Positions 49,416 to 62,900 of a stretch of DNA of 64,000 nt are shown here, piece after piece. The stretch's first letter is position 1; every line of letters begins with the position of its first letter. The notes under the pieces are model-generated. The model saw only the letters and a program-made list of their open reading frames with translations. It ran no database searches and was not told where the DNA came from. Origin of the DNA: Apostichopus japonicus (taxonomy: Eukaryota; Echinodermata; Holothuroidea; Aspidochirotida; Stichopodidae); NCBI RefSeq assembly GCF_037975245.1, contig NC_092582.1:2178501-2242500 (forward strand), read 5' to 3'. Position numbers and translations under genes: made by a program.

Positions 49416-50859
49416 ACCGAAATTTGGTGAAAAGTGCAAAGATTATCGAGGCATTTGTGATTCGTTCTTGATGCTTTATTAATACTGCTAGCACCGCACA
49501 ATGAACAAGACAGCAATTAGGTCACCCATTTGAATTTTCAAATTATTAGGTAAATATTCAGAATGAAAGCTTTTTAAGACAAAAGTGAATATTTCGAGAT
49601 AAAATTCAAAATTAAAAGAAGAAAGATCAAACTTAAAACGTCATTGAATTTCGAATTGAAAAGCTAATTTAATTTAAGAGATTTTATATGAAACATCTCA
49701 TATTTGACATGTATAACATCAACAGGAAGGAATCGGATAATCAATTGCACAAAAACTGAGAAATTTTCACTTACAAGAAAAGGAAATGAAAGTTGGAAGG
49801 AGTGTAAATGTGTTCGAAGCTTGCTGGGGACCGAAGAAGTTATTAACTGCTTTCATCACAGTCTAGTATTTTCAAAAGCAAAAACATAAGCCGAAACATT
49901 AAGCTTAGGATTTTCGAGGCTTTATAAAGGAGTATTTTTGAAAGTAATTTGCAAATTATCTTTCTTTCAGTAGGTGCCAGAAAAGTTATCAGCATATTGC
50001 CCGAATTTTCCCAAAATATTTGGTTGGGATGGGGGGGGGGCTAATAAGTTTGTGAAATGAGTACCAGTGGGTACAAATGTATCGTAAGTTCGGAACAAAA
50101 GTGCAGTCGCGAAACATTGGGTGTCTGAATGACACTGACCGTATGTATCGTTGACGAGTAGCGCGAGGGTGGGAGGGGGGGGGGCGGGGTACAAAGAAGC
50201 AGTCGGAATTTTCTGGCTTCAAAACCCATCCAGTTGGATTTTCAGCCACTACACCCCACCCCCAATCACAAGGCCTTAGCTACGTCCCTGGGTACACGGT
50301 GGTTACATAGTACGCTCCGACCAGAATTCGCCCGATTACCAGATGCAGATCCACCTAGCAACCGAGGTAACTTGCATGAGGACTCCAACGAACAACCACT
50401 GATTTATTTTGATGCCTTCATCACTTTAGCCACCACTCACATGGGACCTATTCTAAGTCTGACGATACATACGCACGTGTGAGGTCCTGAAAACATAATT
50501 AAAGTGGTTTGTCTTGCCATCCTTGTTTCAAACTTCATAGAAATGTTTCTCGTAGACCTAGCAAAACATTTAAACTGACACAGTGCCATTGGAAGTGTGT
50601 CACGGGTGGCATTTAAAGTCATTGGGGTTTAACATGCTGGCGTTTGACGACTTTTGGCCAAATTTGCGCTAAGCTCACTATACGAACTCGGATCTGGGCT
50701 GTGCCTAATTAGTTAGTTATTTAAATGATTAATAATGGCGTATGAGGAAATGCACCATTTTGTGGTATGACTCCCAGGACGGTAGGTCGAGAAACTCACA
50801 TGCAGTCGCGGCGGCTAGCTTCCTTCGCCTATATGTCTGGGGACGTCGTTCCTATAGGC
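49416..50859. other. gene-free stretch with hAT-related fragments
   Basis: A hAT-like right end GCTACGTCCCTG lies near 50280-50291, and sequence at 49971-50017 matches an inverted part of the 46620-47100 element. No coding sequence recognised. Confidence 0.45.
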
Positions 50860-51665
50860 CAGGGGTGGGCAAACTACGGCCCGCGGGCCACATGCGGCCC
50901 GCCAGTGATTTTTTTGCGGCCCGTGAGATGTCTCAAGAAAAAAATCAATCTATTTGACATCATCACAAAAACAGCTAGCTGCTAAGAATTTATCTGCACT
51001 AATTATGCTGTCAGGTAGGTCTATCATCACTATTAATTATCAACTGGACTCTATTGACATGTTTTGGTGAATACAGATTAGTACACACCAGTGGCGTAGC
51101 CAGCATTCTATTGTTAGGGGGGCAAGATTTTTCTTAAGGGGGGGGGCAACCTCGTGATGGTTGATGGTAGGAATTACCAGAAAAACGATATATATTAGCG
51201 CTAGTTTGTACTGGTTATACAACCGGCCAAATTATTGGCGCTTATTCTGTAGGACGATATTGATCAACGGTCTCCGCATGTGGGTATGATGAAGGCCCAA
51301 AATGTGTAATATCTCGGTCTGGTTACCAAGTTCTGACCTTATATGAAGTATGGACATGAACCCTAAGGTATGAATACTTGTGATAAGAACTCGATAAATT
51401 GTAAAAAAGAAGTATTTTTAATACATCACTAGATTTCATTTTTTTTTGGGGGGGGGGGCAAGACTGTAGCACAACAACAACAACAATTTGGGGGGGTTTG
51501 CCCCTGGCCCCCCTCTGGCTATGCCACTGGTACACACACCTATTGCTTGAACGTCCTCGGAATCAAAGGTTTGAAATCAACATCAGGTCGTTGGTTAGGT
51601 GCGGCCCTGTCAATCTTTTACCCCTAAAATCTGGCCAATTCATTCAAAAAGGTTGCCCACTCCTG
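50860..51665. mobile_element. hAT element (806 bp) carrying a nested hAT element
   Basis: Left end CAGGGGTGGGCAAACTACGG with the adjacent CCCGCGGGCC palindrome, right end GGTTGCCCACTCCTG, and a perfect 8-bp duplication CTATAGGC (50852-50859 and 51666-51673). This left end is a widespread hAT terminal type in animals. The insertion 51089-51529 splits it, so the original was about 360 bp. Confidence 0.9.
51089..51529. mobile_element. nested hAT element (441 bp)
   Basis: Terminal inverted repeats CAGTGGCGTAGCCAG and CTGGCTATGCCACTG with one difference, and a perfect 8-bp duplication GTACACAC (51081-51088 and 51530-51537). Lies wholly inside 50860-51665, so it is the younger insertion. Confidence 0.92.
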
Positions 51666-53506
51666 CTATAGGCCTATATATCTGAGGCCCTGGGGTCATT
51701 CTTTGACCGACTTGGTGCAATATAATGTGCACATTTCGAAGTATATTATTCACAGATTGTTAGTTGTCATGGGTTCGAACAAATGAGGGGTATTCTATCC
51801 TGAAACATAGGGCAAAATGGGGGCTGGGGTTCCAGTTCGCTGCATCATTTGTCAACTTGCACTGGGTTCTAATGTTCATGTCAATTGGAATCACTAATAA
51901 CAGATATAATCCACCAAAAATGAAGGTCGCATGAACTTTATTGCAGATTTCCTGAGTGACGAATTTGTAATTTTCTCCCAGGCATACCACTTCCGCATAT
52001 GGTATCAGAAGTATATACATGTGAAAAGCAATGTTGGGTATATTCACTGGTCAGATTAGGTACAGCACTTGGCACATTCACATTATCAGAAACATACAAA
52101 CCTATGAAATCAAGAAACATTATCTAACGTCCAAATGTTGCATAGGTTTGCCTTTGTGTGCGTATATACCAGACCCTTAGTATAAGATTTTTTTTAGTGA
52201 TTGGGCCATTTTCTTAAAGGGACCATCACGACACTACCTAAGCGCCAGCGACACCCCCCCCCCCCTTCTTTCGTCTTTCTATCTCTCCCTCCCTCTCTTC
52301 GGTGGCGTCCCTAAAAATATGGCATCCGGGGGATCCTTCCTTTGTCACCTAGTGCAAGGGATGGTGTCCGGGGCAGTTGACCCCTTCCCCTTTGAAAAAA
52401 AAACGTTTGTTATGTAAGGTGGCTAAGATGGTAAATGGTGCTATCTTTGGCGTTGGATTGATTATATGTTAAGGATTTCTCATTCTTATTTTCCTACTGT
52501 TTGTTCAAAATATGATTTTTTTTAAACACAATTTAGACTGGCATAAACCATGACAATGATTTACAAAATGATTTACAATATAGCTGGCCGCCACTAGCAT
52601 GCCCATCAATAAATATTTATTGTAATTTATATTTGGTGGTTGTGGCTTGGTAACCCCCTGACTGGTACCCGGGAGGACCGTCCGTCCCTCCCTTATAACG
52701 CCACTGCCTCTCTTTTCTCTCTTCTCATTATTATTACTTCCCTATTTTTCCTTCTCTTTACTCTTCTTTTCCTCTCTCCTGTCCTCCTCTTTCTCTTTCC
52801 TCGTTCCTTAATTTTGGCGAATGGGTGAATGGTTGTCACCCTTCCCCCCCCCCCCCCACACACAAACCCACCCAAGTTATATCACGGATCATTAACGACT
52901 TCACAAAATAAGAGAAAGTAAAAGCATGTTACCAGCTACCATCGGTCAATAAAATACGAACATATAAAAGTGTAATTCTTAATCTTTCCTAATATAGAGA
53001 TAGCCAACAAACTAGGAAATGAACATTTTGAATGAAAAATGCAACCGCTAAATCAATATTAACTAGAGAAGACTTATCGTATTTCTGTAATATATATTCG
53101 GGGTTCTTATTGCAAACAAGGGCCATTTAAACCGTTTACACAGCAAAAGGTAGGTAGAAGACACAAACATTCATTATATCCGACTCTCCGTGTATATTAT
53201 CTACAATTCAGTGGGAATTAATGGTGGCTGCAACTCGTGCGGTCATTTGGCTGTGTTTCGTTTTTCTGTCTTCAGCATGATCAATGTGCCTGTTTCTAGC
53301 AGTATATCAGAAAGACTCTCCGCTGTAAGGTGAATGTGAAATGTATAACTATGAAACAGTTTGTGATTCCGGGAACCTCAAGAGATATGAGATGCTGCTC
53401 TTGTCCTTGATTTGGTATACGATCTTACCTTTCAAGTAAGACTTGGATGAAGTTAAAGAGATGTAGAGAACACATCTTGCTTGTTCTTAGCGAATGGGTC
53501 ATCTGA

Positions 53507-53704
53507 TTGCGGTACCCTACTGTTCAACCAAAAACACGCCATTGTCTTAGAATATTCTTGATGACGGTTTGGTACTGTTCTACCGAAGACACGCCATGGT
53601 TTTAGAACATTTGTGATTACCGTATCTCACTGTTCTACCAAAGACACGCCATGGTTTAGAACATTTGTGATTAGCCGTATCTTACTGCCTTACCAAAGAC
53701 GTGA
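53507..53704. repeat. tandem repeat, period about 57 bp, three and a half copies
   Basis: Units contain TACTGTTCTACCAAAGACAC, GCCATGGTTTTAGAACATT and a variable end TTGTGATTACCGTATC. The last copy is partial. Confidence 0.85.
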
Positions 53705-56509
53705 CTTATACAAATATATGCTACATTTGCTCTTTGATGTATAAATAATTCAATGATATCTCTATGTTTCTTTAATATCATTACCCAATTTTCTAAGAGA
53801 TGATGCACCAAGAGAAACGGTCTATAACAGTAAAAATAAAAAGTACAGTGTAAATTATCCCAAACACAGAATATCAGGATGTCCTTGCCAGGATTGTACT
53901 TATCTACGAATAATTTGGCTTGTAAAATTATATATTAGCTAGTTATGAAGGAAACCTCCTATGGGATTTTGTGAGCCTATGGTGACTTAACTTAATATTA
54001 GTTAGTGACTTGACTGTTATAAACTACAACGTGCTTTAAACTACATTGTGCAATATCCTGAAGTTACAAATGAAGGAACGGAAGTCTTAGAAGATGATTA
54101 CTCTTCTACAGACTGTAGACTATCTCCATTATGTTCTTTAATTTTTATAGAACGTATGTTAACCGAATATCAAACTATGATTGGACAACTGCTACATGAC
54201 TGACACACGGATATTGCTATCTTCAAATGAAATTTGAAGGCAGATCTGTATGGATTATATGAGACGTTTTTTTATCCATTTACTACATATTTCGGTGTTA
54301 TTAGATTTGTCGAACTAAAGCGATACAATTTGGACTTAGCTTCAGCAGTTATAATGCAGCAGTTATAATGGCAAATTATGTCGTTGTATTTTTTTCTTTG
54401 TTAAAATTATATTATCTTTGTTTCATTCTTGAGCTGCGATACCAAAATTCATCAGTTATCACCGAATAATATACTATCAAGTTTTACTTCGCTTATAATA
54501 CATTAACCTGCCAACACTGAGATATATTTGTTGATCTATAGCGGTAGCTCATTTTGTGGCAAATACATTGAGAGCTACAGTATGTCATACAAAAAAAGAT
54601 TTAGTTGAAAATTAATCCCCATGCTATGTGGTATTGGCGCATGCGACGTCATGCAGTCTATAGTGCATATGAATCATTGCACAGTAAAAAAAAATGAATC
54701 CTTTTTATTGTTTTACCATTCATGTTTATACAACATTGGTCATATAGTACATACATGGACATTATTTATCTTTTAACAGTAATATTTGAATGATAAACAC
54801 TGATATACGCTACTGTTAACGCTAACACAAACTAATATGCAGCTATATTCACGCCAATGGGATGTGCGTGAAATGCGTTGCCTCCTACACAAACGCCCCT
54901 GGGTAAGAACAAAGATATTGCCAATATTCACTAACATATTTTTCAAATAATTTTGAAACTAAAATAGGCCTGCACTGAAATTAAGGCAAAGGGTGGTAGG
55001 AAAAAGTTCCTGAGCGCAGCGGCAACAAGTTGTAAGTCAGAGATTTAATACTAAGGTTTATTTGCTAATATATAACACTAACCAAAGTTAAAGCAGTGTC
55101 GTGTGTACGGAAACTGCTAGAGGTGTTAATGCAAAACTCACAACATTAAGCAAGAAGAATAAGAAGCTTCATTAGTGTTTGCAAGCCTGATGATTTCAGT
55201 CCGTATTGAATAATATCACCGTCTTTGTCTAAACTATAAATATGACTTACTTTAATGACCAGGCGAACAAAAAGACTTATATGTTGATAACTCTACGCTT
55301 ACGGACTAACTATATCGCTTAATCTCCTTGACAACTTTCACCTACAAAAGGTACATGTGGTGCTCAAATCAACGATGGGATTGTCACATGACTGAGACAT
55401 CGATGTAGACTTGTTTAAATGATATCTGAGAGAAAGCAGACCATTTAGAGTGTTTGTTGTCTTTCAATTTAGGTGTTAACCAATTCTCTGGTAAAATAAA
55501 ATGTTTTTAGGTGTGTTTGTCAAAGGAAACGGTATTTTATTTTAACGGTATGGTTGGTACAACCATGCTTTGCATCGTGACAAAATTGAAATCCTTAATC
55601 TACAATACCAATGCACCGTCCTTTGAAATTAAACAAAATATGAATATTTACATCTTAATGTCACTAATACACGCTAATCTAACCTAACCACTACATAGAA
55701 CTTAAAGATTACAAACAAGTCGACGCGTTGATTAAACCGGGTGTCATGTTTTGCATTATTAAATCCCTGCAAAAAGTGCGAATGTATACGTGTGTTTAAT
55801 AAGGGATAAGAAAGTGAGAAATCTCATTAACACATCCTAGATTGTGAAAGTCTGTTATTGTAATTGGTATATGTCAATTACTTGATCATTTAATCAATGC
55901 ACAATATCAATAGAATATTCTTACTATTCCCTCTATATGTGAATATAATGTTGCGCAACAAATTCTAAGATGTTCATGCGAATTGCTCACATTTTATAAG
56001 ACACGCAATCAAAGTCGTTTAACAAATATAATTAAAGTGATGAAAAAAAAACAAGTTTATAACTTAGCCCTCTTTCTAAAGTTTGAATGCCTAACGGACG
56101 GGACAGTCTTGTCACGAGAAATAATTTCCATACACAACATCTTTCCTGCTCACACCTCCCACCTCCACCACCCCCCCCCCCCCCCTCCATAGTAAAATCC
56201 AATTCGTAACAGCTGGTCGAGTCTATATGGGTTTCATATATGGGTTTCATGGCGTTAATAAAACATAAATTCCCTCAAGAAATCAATCTCAAAATTGACA
56301 AACTTTTAACTGTCTCCTTTACAACACTAAAACTTGCTACACGTCTGCACATATATCCGAGTATAAAAGCAGTGCAGGTGATGATAGAAAACTTCAGGTT
56401 TCCCTAAATTAATATAATGTATCACATAGTTGATAATTAAAAGTAACACCATTCGTGTCAAGAATTCCTTGATACATGGATTAACATTTACAATTTCTAG
56501 TAAGCGATA

Positions 56510-56515
56510 TTTATT
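56510..56515 (-). terminator. candidate polyadenylation signal for the Ig/CCP gene
   Basis: AATAAA on the minus strand, about 230 bp after the possible stop codon at 56741. Confidence 0.3.
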
Positions 56516-56740
56516 TTGATTGATTACATTTAAATCGATGCTACGATCTAACTGTTCAAATAAAATAACAAGAAAATGAAAAGAAAATGATATAAAACAC
56601 ACAGATACGACTGAAGCACTCAGCTCACAATTTCACAGTAAAGGTATATGGTGACATTGATTGATGGTGGATGTAAAGTTACACCTTCCTCTATCCATAT
56701 CACTGTAGGAGATGAAGGTGATGATGATGTCTGTCGTGAA

Positions 56741-56952
56741 TTAATCGGCTATACAAGACGATAATGGCGGTGACCATTGCCCTTGGTAGTTACAACGTGA
56801 TTCTTGGTTACTGGATGCGTGAAAACCAGGGTTGCATCGGAGCGTCACCTTTTCATTCAGGATATACGCATGTGGAATTAATGTATTTGCAGATGCTATC
56901 ACGTGGGCCCAACTGCCATTTGAATCACATCCCGGTGCTGGGCATCGGATAT
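56741..56952 (-). CDS. CCP/sushi exon, possibly terminal
   Basis: Acceptor GCTCGCAACAG. The G left by the Ig exon completes GAT (Asp) before IRCPAPG. There is an additional Cys (PGCD) beyond the usual four. Frame stop TAA at 56741-56743. Confidence 0.75.
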
Positions 56953-59900
56953 CTGTTGCGAGCAACGAATATAGCAGAAAAGTAGAATTAGCACGTTTGT
57001 GGATGACGATTCAAACTGGAAAATATGAAACAGTAAAGACTAAACAATATGAAATAGATTGGAATAGCATTGGGAACTTGGAATATGGGATTAAAAGCGG
57101 CGGGCTTCAGGCTTCAAAGAATATTCATTACAAATTGCCAATCATTCAAAACATACGATCACGTTCAAAGTTATTTTCTACTAATTTATTGTCTCCTCTT
57201 TCTCTCATATTATGTTTCATGCAAAATTTAAAGTAGTTATGATAGGATATGCGATAAATTATATAGCCGGCAATGAACACAATGATTACTAAACCCTTCT
57301 GAGACTAATTTGACGGAATACTGTACACACGCCGTTGGTTGAAATATTACTATAAAATATTACTATTAATTAGTTCATTGGTTATGAGAGCCAACCACAA
57401 GCGAACCTAATACATTACTAAGTAAACTACGCATACTGGTGTTCTTGTAGAGCTCGAATATCTGGCATTTAAAATCAAGGGCGTAGGAACCGGGGGGCTG
57501 GGGGGCGCCAGCCCCCCCCCCCCCCAGTGAAAAACATGGGGGGCGGAAGTATCATTCCGCCCCCACTTCACAAGTCAAAAAACCCCTTTTTCATTTCTCA
57601 ATAAATGATAACAACATTTGTCATTTTACTCATTTAATTATGGTATTCCCGCTTCCCGAATTGCACGAATTTGTTCGCCACCCTACCCGCGTTCTCGATC
57701 TCAGAACCGGAAGTTCAGAACCATGCATGCCGTTGCATGCCGTTTTGCCAAGTAAGTGAGCGATATTCCGTGAGTGAGCGATATCGATGACGGCCGGGGA
57801 AATCATTGAAAGCAACGAAAATGAGTGGGAAAAAACGTCTCCGCAAACAGTGCAACCTCCAGGAATTCTTCGGGAAGAAAGTCGCTAAACCTACAGGTTG
57901 GTATATAATATAAACTATGACCGTCGGTTCGTTACTCCCCTGTACAGGACATGTAGCCGTGTATTGTACTTAATTCCCGTACATTAGGCTAAGCCTTAGC
58001 TCCACAAAATTAATCCCTTACGATTCGAACACCTAGCCTAGTCTGGGTAAATTGAATTGTTTGCACGGGTTATCCGGGTACCCGCCCGACGCGATATTAG
58101 CCGGTTCATAATTTTTTACCCGAATCCTACGCAAAGTGTGATTCAAAAAAAAAATTGGCAAACCGACGGTTAGGCAGATTTCCCATTGACTTAGTGTGGT
58201 GTTAGGCTACCATGTGGTCGAAGATAACAGCAATAAGGAAAGTATTCCATGGATATCTTATAACTGCGTCACAATTTCAGCGAATAAACAGATGGTTAGG
58301 CTTAGCTAGATTTCTCATTGACTTAGTGTGGTGTTAGGATACCACGTGGAAGATTTTATTATTTATTCATTCCTTTATTCCATAGAAGGAAAGGCTGACA
58401 TGGAATTTTACGAGATGTTTATGGATTATAGACGGGATAACTGAAAAATAATAATCGCAAGTGGCTTTTTACTAATCGTTTATTCCAAATGCGATCAAAT
58501 TGCGCGAACCGCCCAGTCTCGCGGCTAATGCGAACCATGGGCCTGCATAGTAGTAAGAACTGTTTAAGAGCTAAATTGGATATTAATATGGTCACCCTGA
58601 TCCAATAGACGTGGAGAGCAAGCATAAGCAGTGCGATGTTAGTAGTAATATTAATTATAATTAAATTATTAAGTTATTAAGAAGTTAATGAAAGAAAGAT
58701 AAGCAAATAGAAACACAGGGGTATAGGAGGTGGCCGGGTGGGTCATACGATTGACAAGTGCATTATAGCATTTGCAACTTGCTTTGACATAAAGCCTACA
58801 TGTTTCTCTTGGGCAGTGGCAGCACCAGACTTCGGATTTTTTTGGGGAGCGGGTGGGAGTGGGTGAGGTGGGGGCAAAAAAATGTGCGAATTACAGTAAG
58901 TCTTGACACAACAAACACAGCTCTCATAACGAAATGTACATTTCCTTACAGAAGATGTCACAGATAACCCCTCACTATCTATGAAAGTTGGTGAAACTAG
59001 TGTGCCAGCCAAGGAGGCAACGGGGTTTAGATCCACGGCAGCGGCCGCTGAGGATGTAATAGAGATTCATGCCGACGACGACACCACAACTGCGAGAGCA
59101 AGCACACATGAAAGGTGAGATTGTCTCTTTTGTGATTCCTTGCCAGAGGCCAGATCTATGATGGTTTGCCAGGCATGACATTGTGACTGTGTGCTACTTT
59201 CTTGTATACATGAAAAGGCAAATGGAGAATGCGGATGTGTACGAAGTACAAACCAAGCCTCCGGATGCCTCAAATTTACCTAAAGGTTGAAGTTTCATCC
59301 ACCATTCTATGCATTATAATTTTGGAATAGAGACATGCATTTCATATAATATGGATATTCCTCTTTTTTATATATAGAACCTCCCATGGGCCATCAGGTG
59401 GTTCAGTGAGTGGAGACAAGACCGATACTGGGAAAGACACTACAACTCCAGATTCAACCAGTGCCACCCGAGAAGTGCAGGCAACACAAACACTGCTGTC
59501 CCCCAGCCCGAACGGCCACCTATGAGGTAAGAGTGTCCATTATTTTGGTTTGCATCCAAGACGGAAGTGAACTGAAACCTTAGGTTGTGAAGGTGTCGAA
59601 AACCATGTACCAAGTGCGTAATCCAATGGTTAGAGCAGCTGTCTTTCACCAGGGGGCATATTCAAATCTTGGTTGGGTCAAAATTCTAGGGACGAAAGGC
59701 ACTGTAAAAATGTGAGATATTTTGGTATTCTTTCATTTACGCTCATATATTTGTTTCCATTATTATAGAGCATATGAAGACGACATCTCCCGTGAAAAAG
59801 CTTGTGATGCAGAATGCTACTCTGGGCGAGAATCTCCGTTCCAGCCCAAGGATGATGCAGTTATCCTGTCCACAAAGAAGAGGGTGGGAAACAAGAACGA

Positions 59901-62900
59901 ATTCCGCTCGTTCCAAGTACAGTGGTACGATAAATTCCCATGGCTTCATCTGTGTGCCACCAGAAGGAGTATATTCTGCTTCACCTGTATGTCCGCGATA
60001 AGCATGAACATAATCGCTGGAAATACACAGGTGGAAACCAGTTTCACGGATAAAGGCTTCGATAATTGGAAAAAGGCCCTTTCTGCATTCCAGCGACATC
60101 AACAGGGTGACCTCCATAGAGAAGTAGTGTTCAAGAAGATGCAGGCCGGGCATGGTGTGGATCGCTTGCTGGAGCACCATGGCAGCATACTCCATTCCAC
60201 ACGAAGGCAAATGCTGCTAAAACAGCTGGACTGCCTGCGATTCTTGCTTCGCCAAGGACTAGCCATCAGGGGGCATAAAGAAATTGAAGGAAACCTGAGG
60301 CAGCTGTTAATGTTGGTTGCAATTGACAACAAGGACACCAGGACCTGGCTAGACAACAAGGACTATCTGTCTCCTGTAATCGTCAATGAAATGATTCAAC
60401 TCATCGGCCATTCAGTTCTGAGGGATCTGCTCAGTGACATCAGAGAGGCTGGGATGTTCGCCATCATGGCTGATGAGACAAGTGACCTGAGCAACAAAGA
60501 GCAGCTGTCGATATGCATCAGGTGGGTGGACTCTGGCTTCAAAATCCACGAAGACCTCATCGGATTTGTTCATGTGATCCACACTGATGCCGAAACCTTG
60601 AGCAAGGCAATAAAGGATGTGTTGATCCGATGTGCTCTGCCACTTTCGCAATGTCGTGGGCAGGGGTATGACGGGGCTGCAAACATGATGGGTCACCTGA
60701 GGGGTGTAGCCGCTCGGATACGACAGGAGGAGCCTGCAGCCATCCATGTGCACTGCTGGGCACATTGCCTGAATCTTTGCTTACAGGAAGCTTCAAAGTC
60801 TTGCCATATCATCCGGGACAGTCTGTGCCTTGTGAGCGAAATAGCGAAGCTGATCAGGGCTTCACCGAAGCGCTCTGCTGTGTTCCTCAAACTGAAGGAT
60901 CAGGTATCCCCAGATGCACCCGGTCTGCGGCCGCTGTGCCCTACACGATGGACTGTCCGTACAGGAGCATTACTAGGCATTCTCTCCAACTATGATGTCC
61001 TCATCGGCACTATGGCACAGATCAACGATGAATGCCATGATGAATATTGCACCAGGGCCAAAGGACTCCTGAACCAGCTGGAGAAGTTCTACACTTTCTT
61101 TGGTTTGAAGATGTGCTATTTAATTTTCAGCACCACCGAAGAGCTGTCCATGTTGCTTCAGAACAAGAAGACCACATTGGATGAGGCATCCAGAGCTGCG
61201 AAGGTTCTAGCAAGATTCCTGAAACATCAGCGAGAAGAGGCAACGTTTGCAGGTTTCTACCAAGGTGTCCGTGATAGCTGCATGAGGGTCGTTGGTGCTG
61301 AACCCTGCCTTCCACGAGCACGAGCTCCACCACGGCGACTTGATGATGGAGGGCCGGCTCACAGATATGCAACCCCAGAGGACTACTACCGCCATCTGTA
61401 CTGTGAAGCCATCGACACAGTCATCGGTGAGATGGAACGTCGATTTTCCCAAGAGTCCTTCCAGATTCCAAGGGACATTGAGCAGACCTTGCTCTCTGCT
61501 GCGAACTGGGACGGCACTGGGCCCGAAGTTACACCAAGTCAACAGGTGGCTGATCTATACAAACACGACATTGATTGCCAACGATTGCAGAGGCAGCTCA
61601 ACATGCTACCAGAGCTGATCGGAGTCGCAAAGCAGACTCACGGAGTGCACCAGCGCCTAGTCACGAAGGTTCAGACAGTTGTGGACATTCTGCTAGAAGC
61701 CCCAGGAGGAGGGCAGATGTTCAGCGAAGTTGTCAAGTTGGCCAAAATATTGATGACCATCCCTGTTTCGACTGCGACGGCAGAACGGTCATTTTCCGCC
61801 CTACATCGTTTGAAGACGTATTTGAGAACCACAATGACGCAACAAAGATTGAACAATGTTGCCTTGGCACATTGCCATAAAGAGAAGTTGGACATGGTTA
61901 AAATGAATCTCGTTGCCAAGGACTTTGTTTCAGCAAATGATCGAAGGCTGGGGTTCTTCGGTAAATTTGAATGAGATGTGTAACTCTGCATTGAAGATAT
62001 AACGGTTGGAAATTGTATCAACATGGGTAGTACCCATGAGGTTTCCCCTATAGTAAGTCCCAGGTAGGATTCCCGCTTTGGTGACTGGTTCATCCATCAA
62101 ATCTGTTCTGTAGTTGATGATGTCGCCATTATTCCTGTATACCAGGGAGTGATCGAGTCTAATATAACACTCAAAAATTAAAAGAAATCTGTCATGATTT
62201 TTCCAATCTTATTCTCAATATGGTGATGACTTGTTTATGCGATTGTGGATAATCATCAATAAGGAACTAACTGCCCTTGGTGCTCAGAACATTTTGGCAG
62301 AAAAAAATCTCATTTGGAGCACCAAATTGCATCTAAGGCCAGGTAAAAATGCAAAATTATTTACACAATGGAGTGGGTGTTGAAGAGTGCTATATTGCAC
62401 CAAATTGCATCTGAGCTCACCTGGAAATGCAAAAAAAAATCCAAAGGGGAGGGGACACCCCCTCCACTTAGACCCCCCAGACCGACTAGCAGTCTTCAGC
62501 CCCCCCCCCCCCACTCAAAAGTACCTTCCTACGCCACTGTTTAAAATGTCACTGTTCTGAAGGGGTTAAATTAAATCATGTAAAATGATATTCCTTTACT
62601 TTTGTCTAAACAGATTAGCGTTAAGCATTTCTCTCAACTTACCTTGAAATTTGATCCTAATTGAGTGTCTCAGAGTTCCAGCTTCACACGTGTACGTTCC
62701 GTCGTTTACTGAAGTTGGATTATCTATCGGTAAACGTTTAAATTTGCCAGTTATGTAAGCTCTCTGTGACGGCTGAGTTGTACTGTTCGTCGTTATAGTA
62801 GCATTGTTCGCTATACGACCTCCTGTCCGCAACTGACAGTTTATATTGACCGTACCCTCAATGGGATAAACAATGAACGTACCGTCGGGTGAGACCGTTT

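Larger units (their letters stand above)
51674..56740. other. mostly gene-free stretch before the Ig/CCP gene
   Basis: Contains a hAT-like end CCTTATAACGCCACTG at about 52691, pyrimidine-rich DNA at 52705-52830, a poly-C run near 52846, a tandem repeat at 53507-53704 and another hAT-like end near 54880-54900. No splice-supported exon recognised. Confidence 0.45.
57476..62539 (+). mobile_element. complete hAT transposon (5064 bp) in an intron of the Ig/CCP gene
   Basis: Left end CAAGGGCGTAGGAACC and right end (inward) CAGTGGCGTAGGAAGG are terminal inverted repeats with scattered differences. The perfect 8-bp duplication TTTAAAAT flanks the element (57468-57475 and 62540-62547). It encodes a four-exon hAT transposase on the + strand, opposite to the host gene. 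A poly-G/poly-C stem-like stretch follows the left end, and a poly-C run precedes the right end. Removing it would leave a host intron of about 0.6 kb. Confidence 0.93.

Noticed and set aside
52300-52710. hAT element ending CCTTATAACGCCACTG
   Set aside because: No matching left end or target duplication was found, so it is only noted as a fragment.
59743-62093. Several minus-strand frames opposite the hAT transposase
   Set aside because: They are antisense shadows of the long + strand exon.
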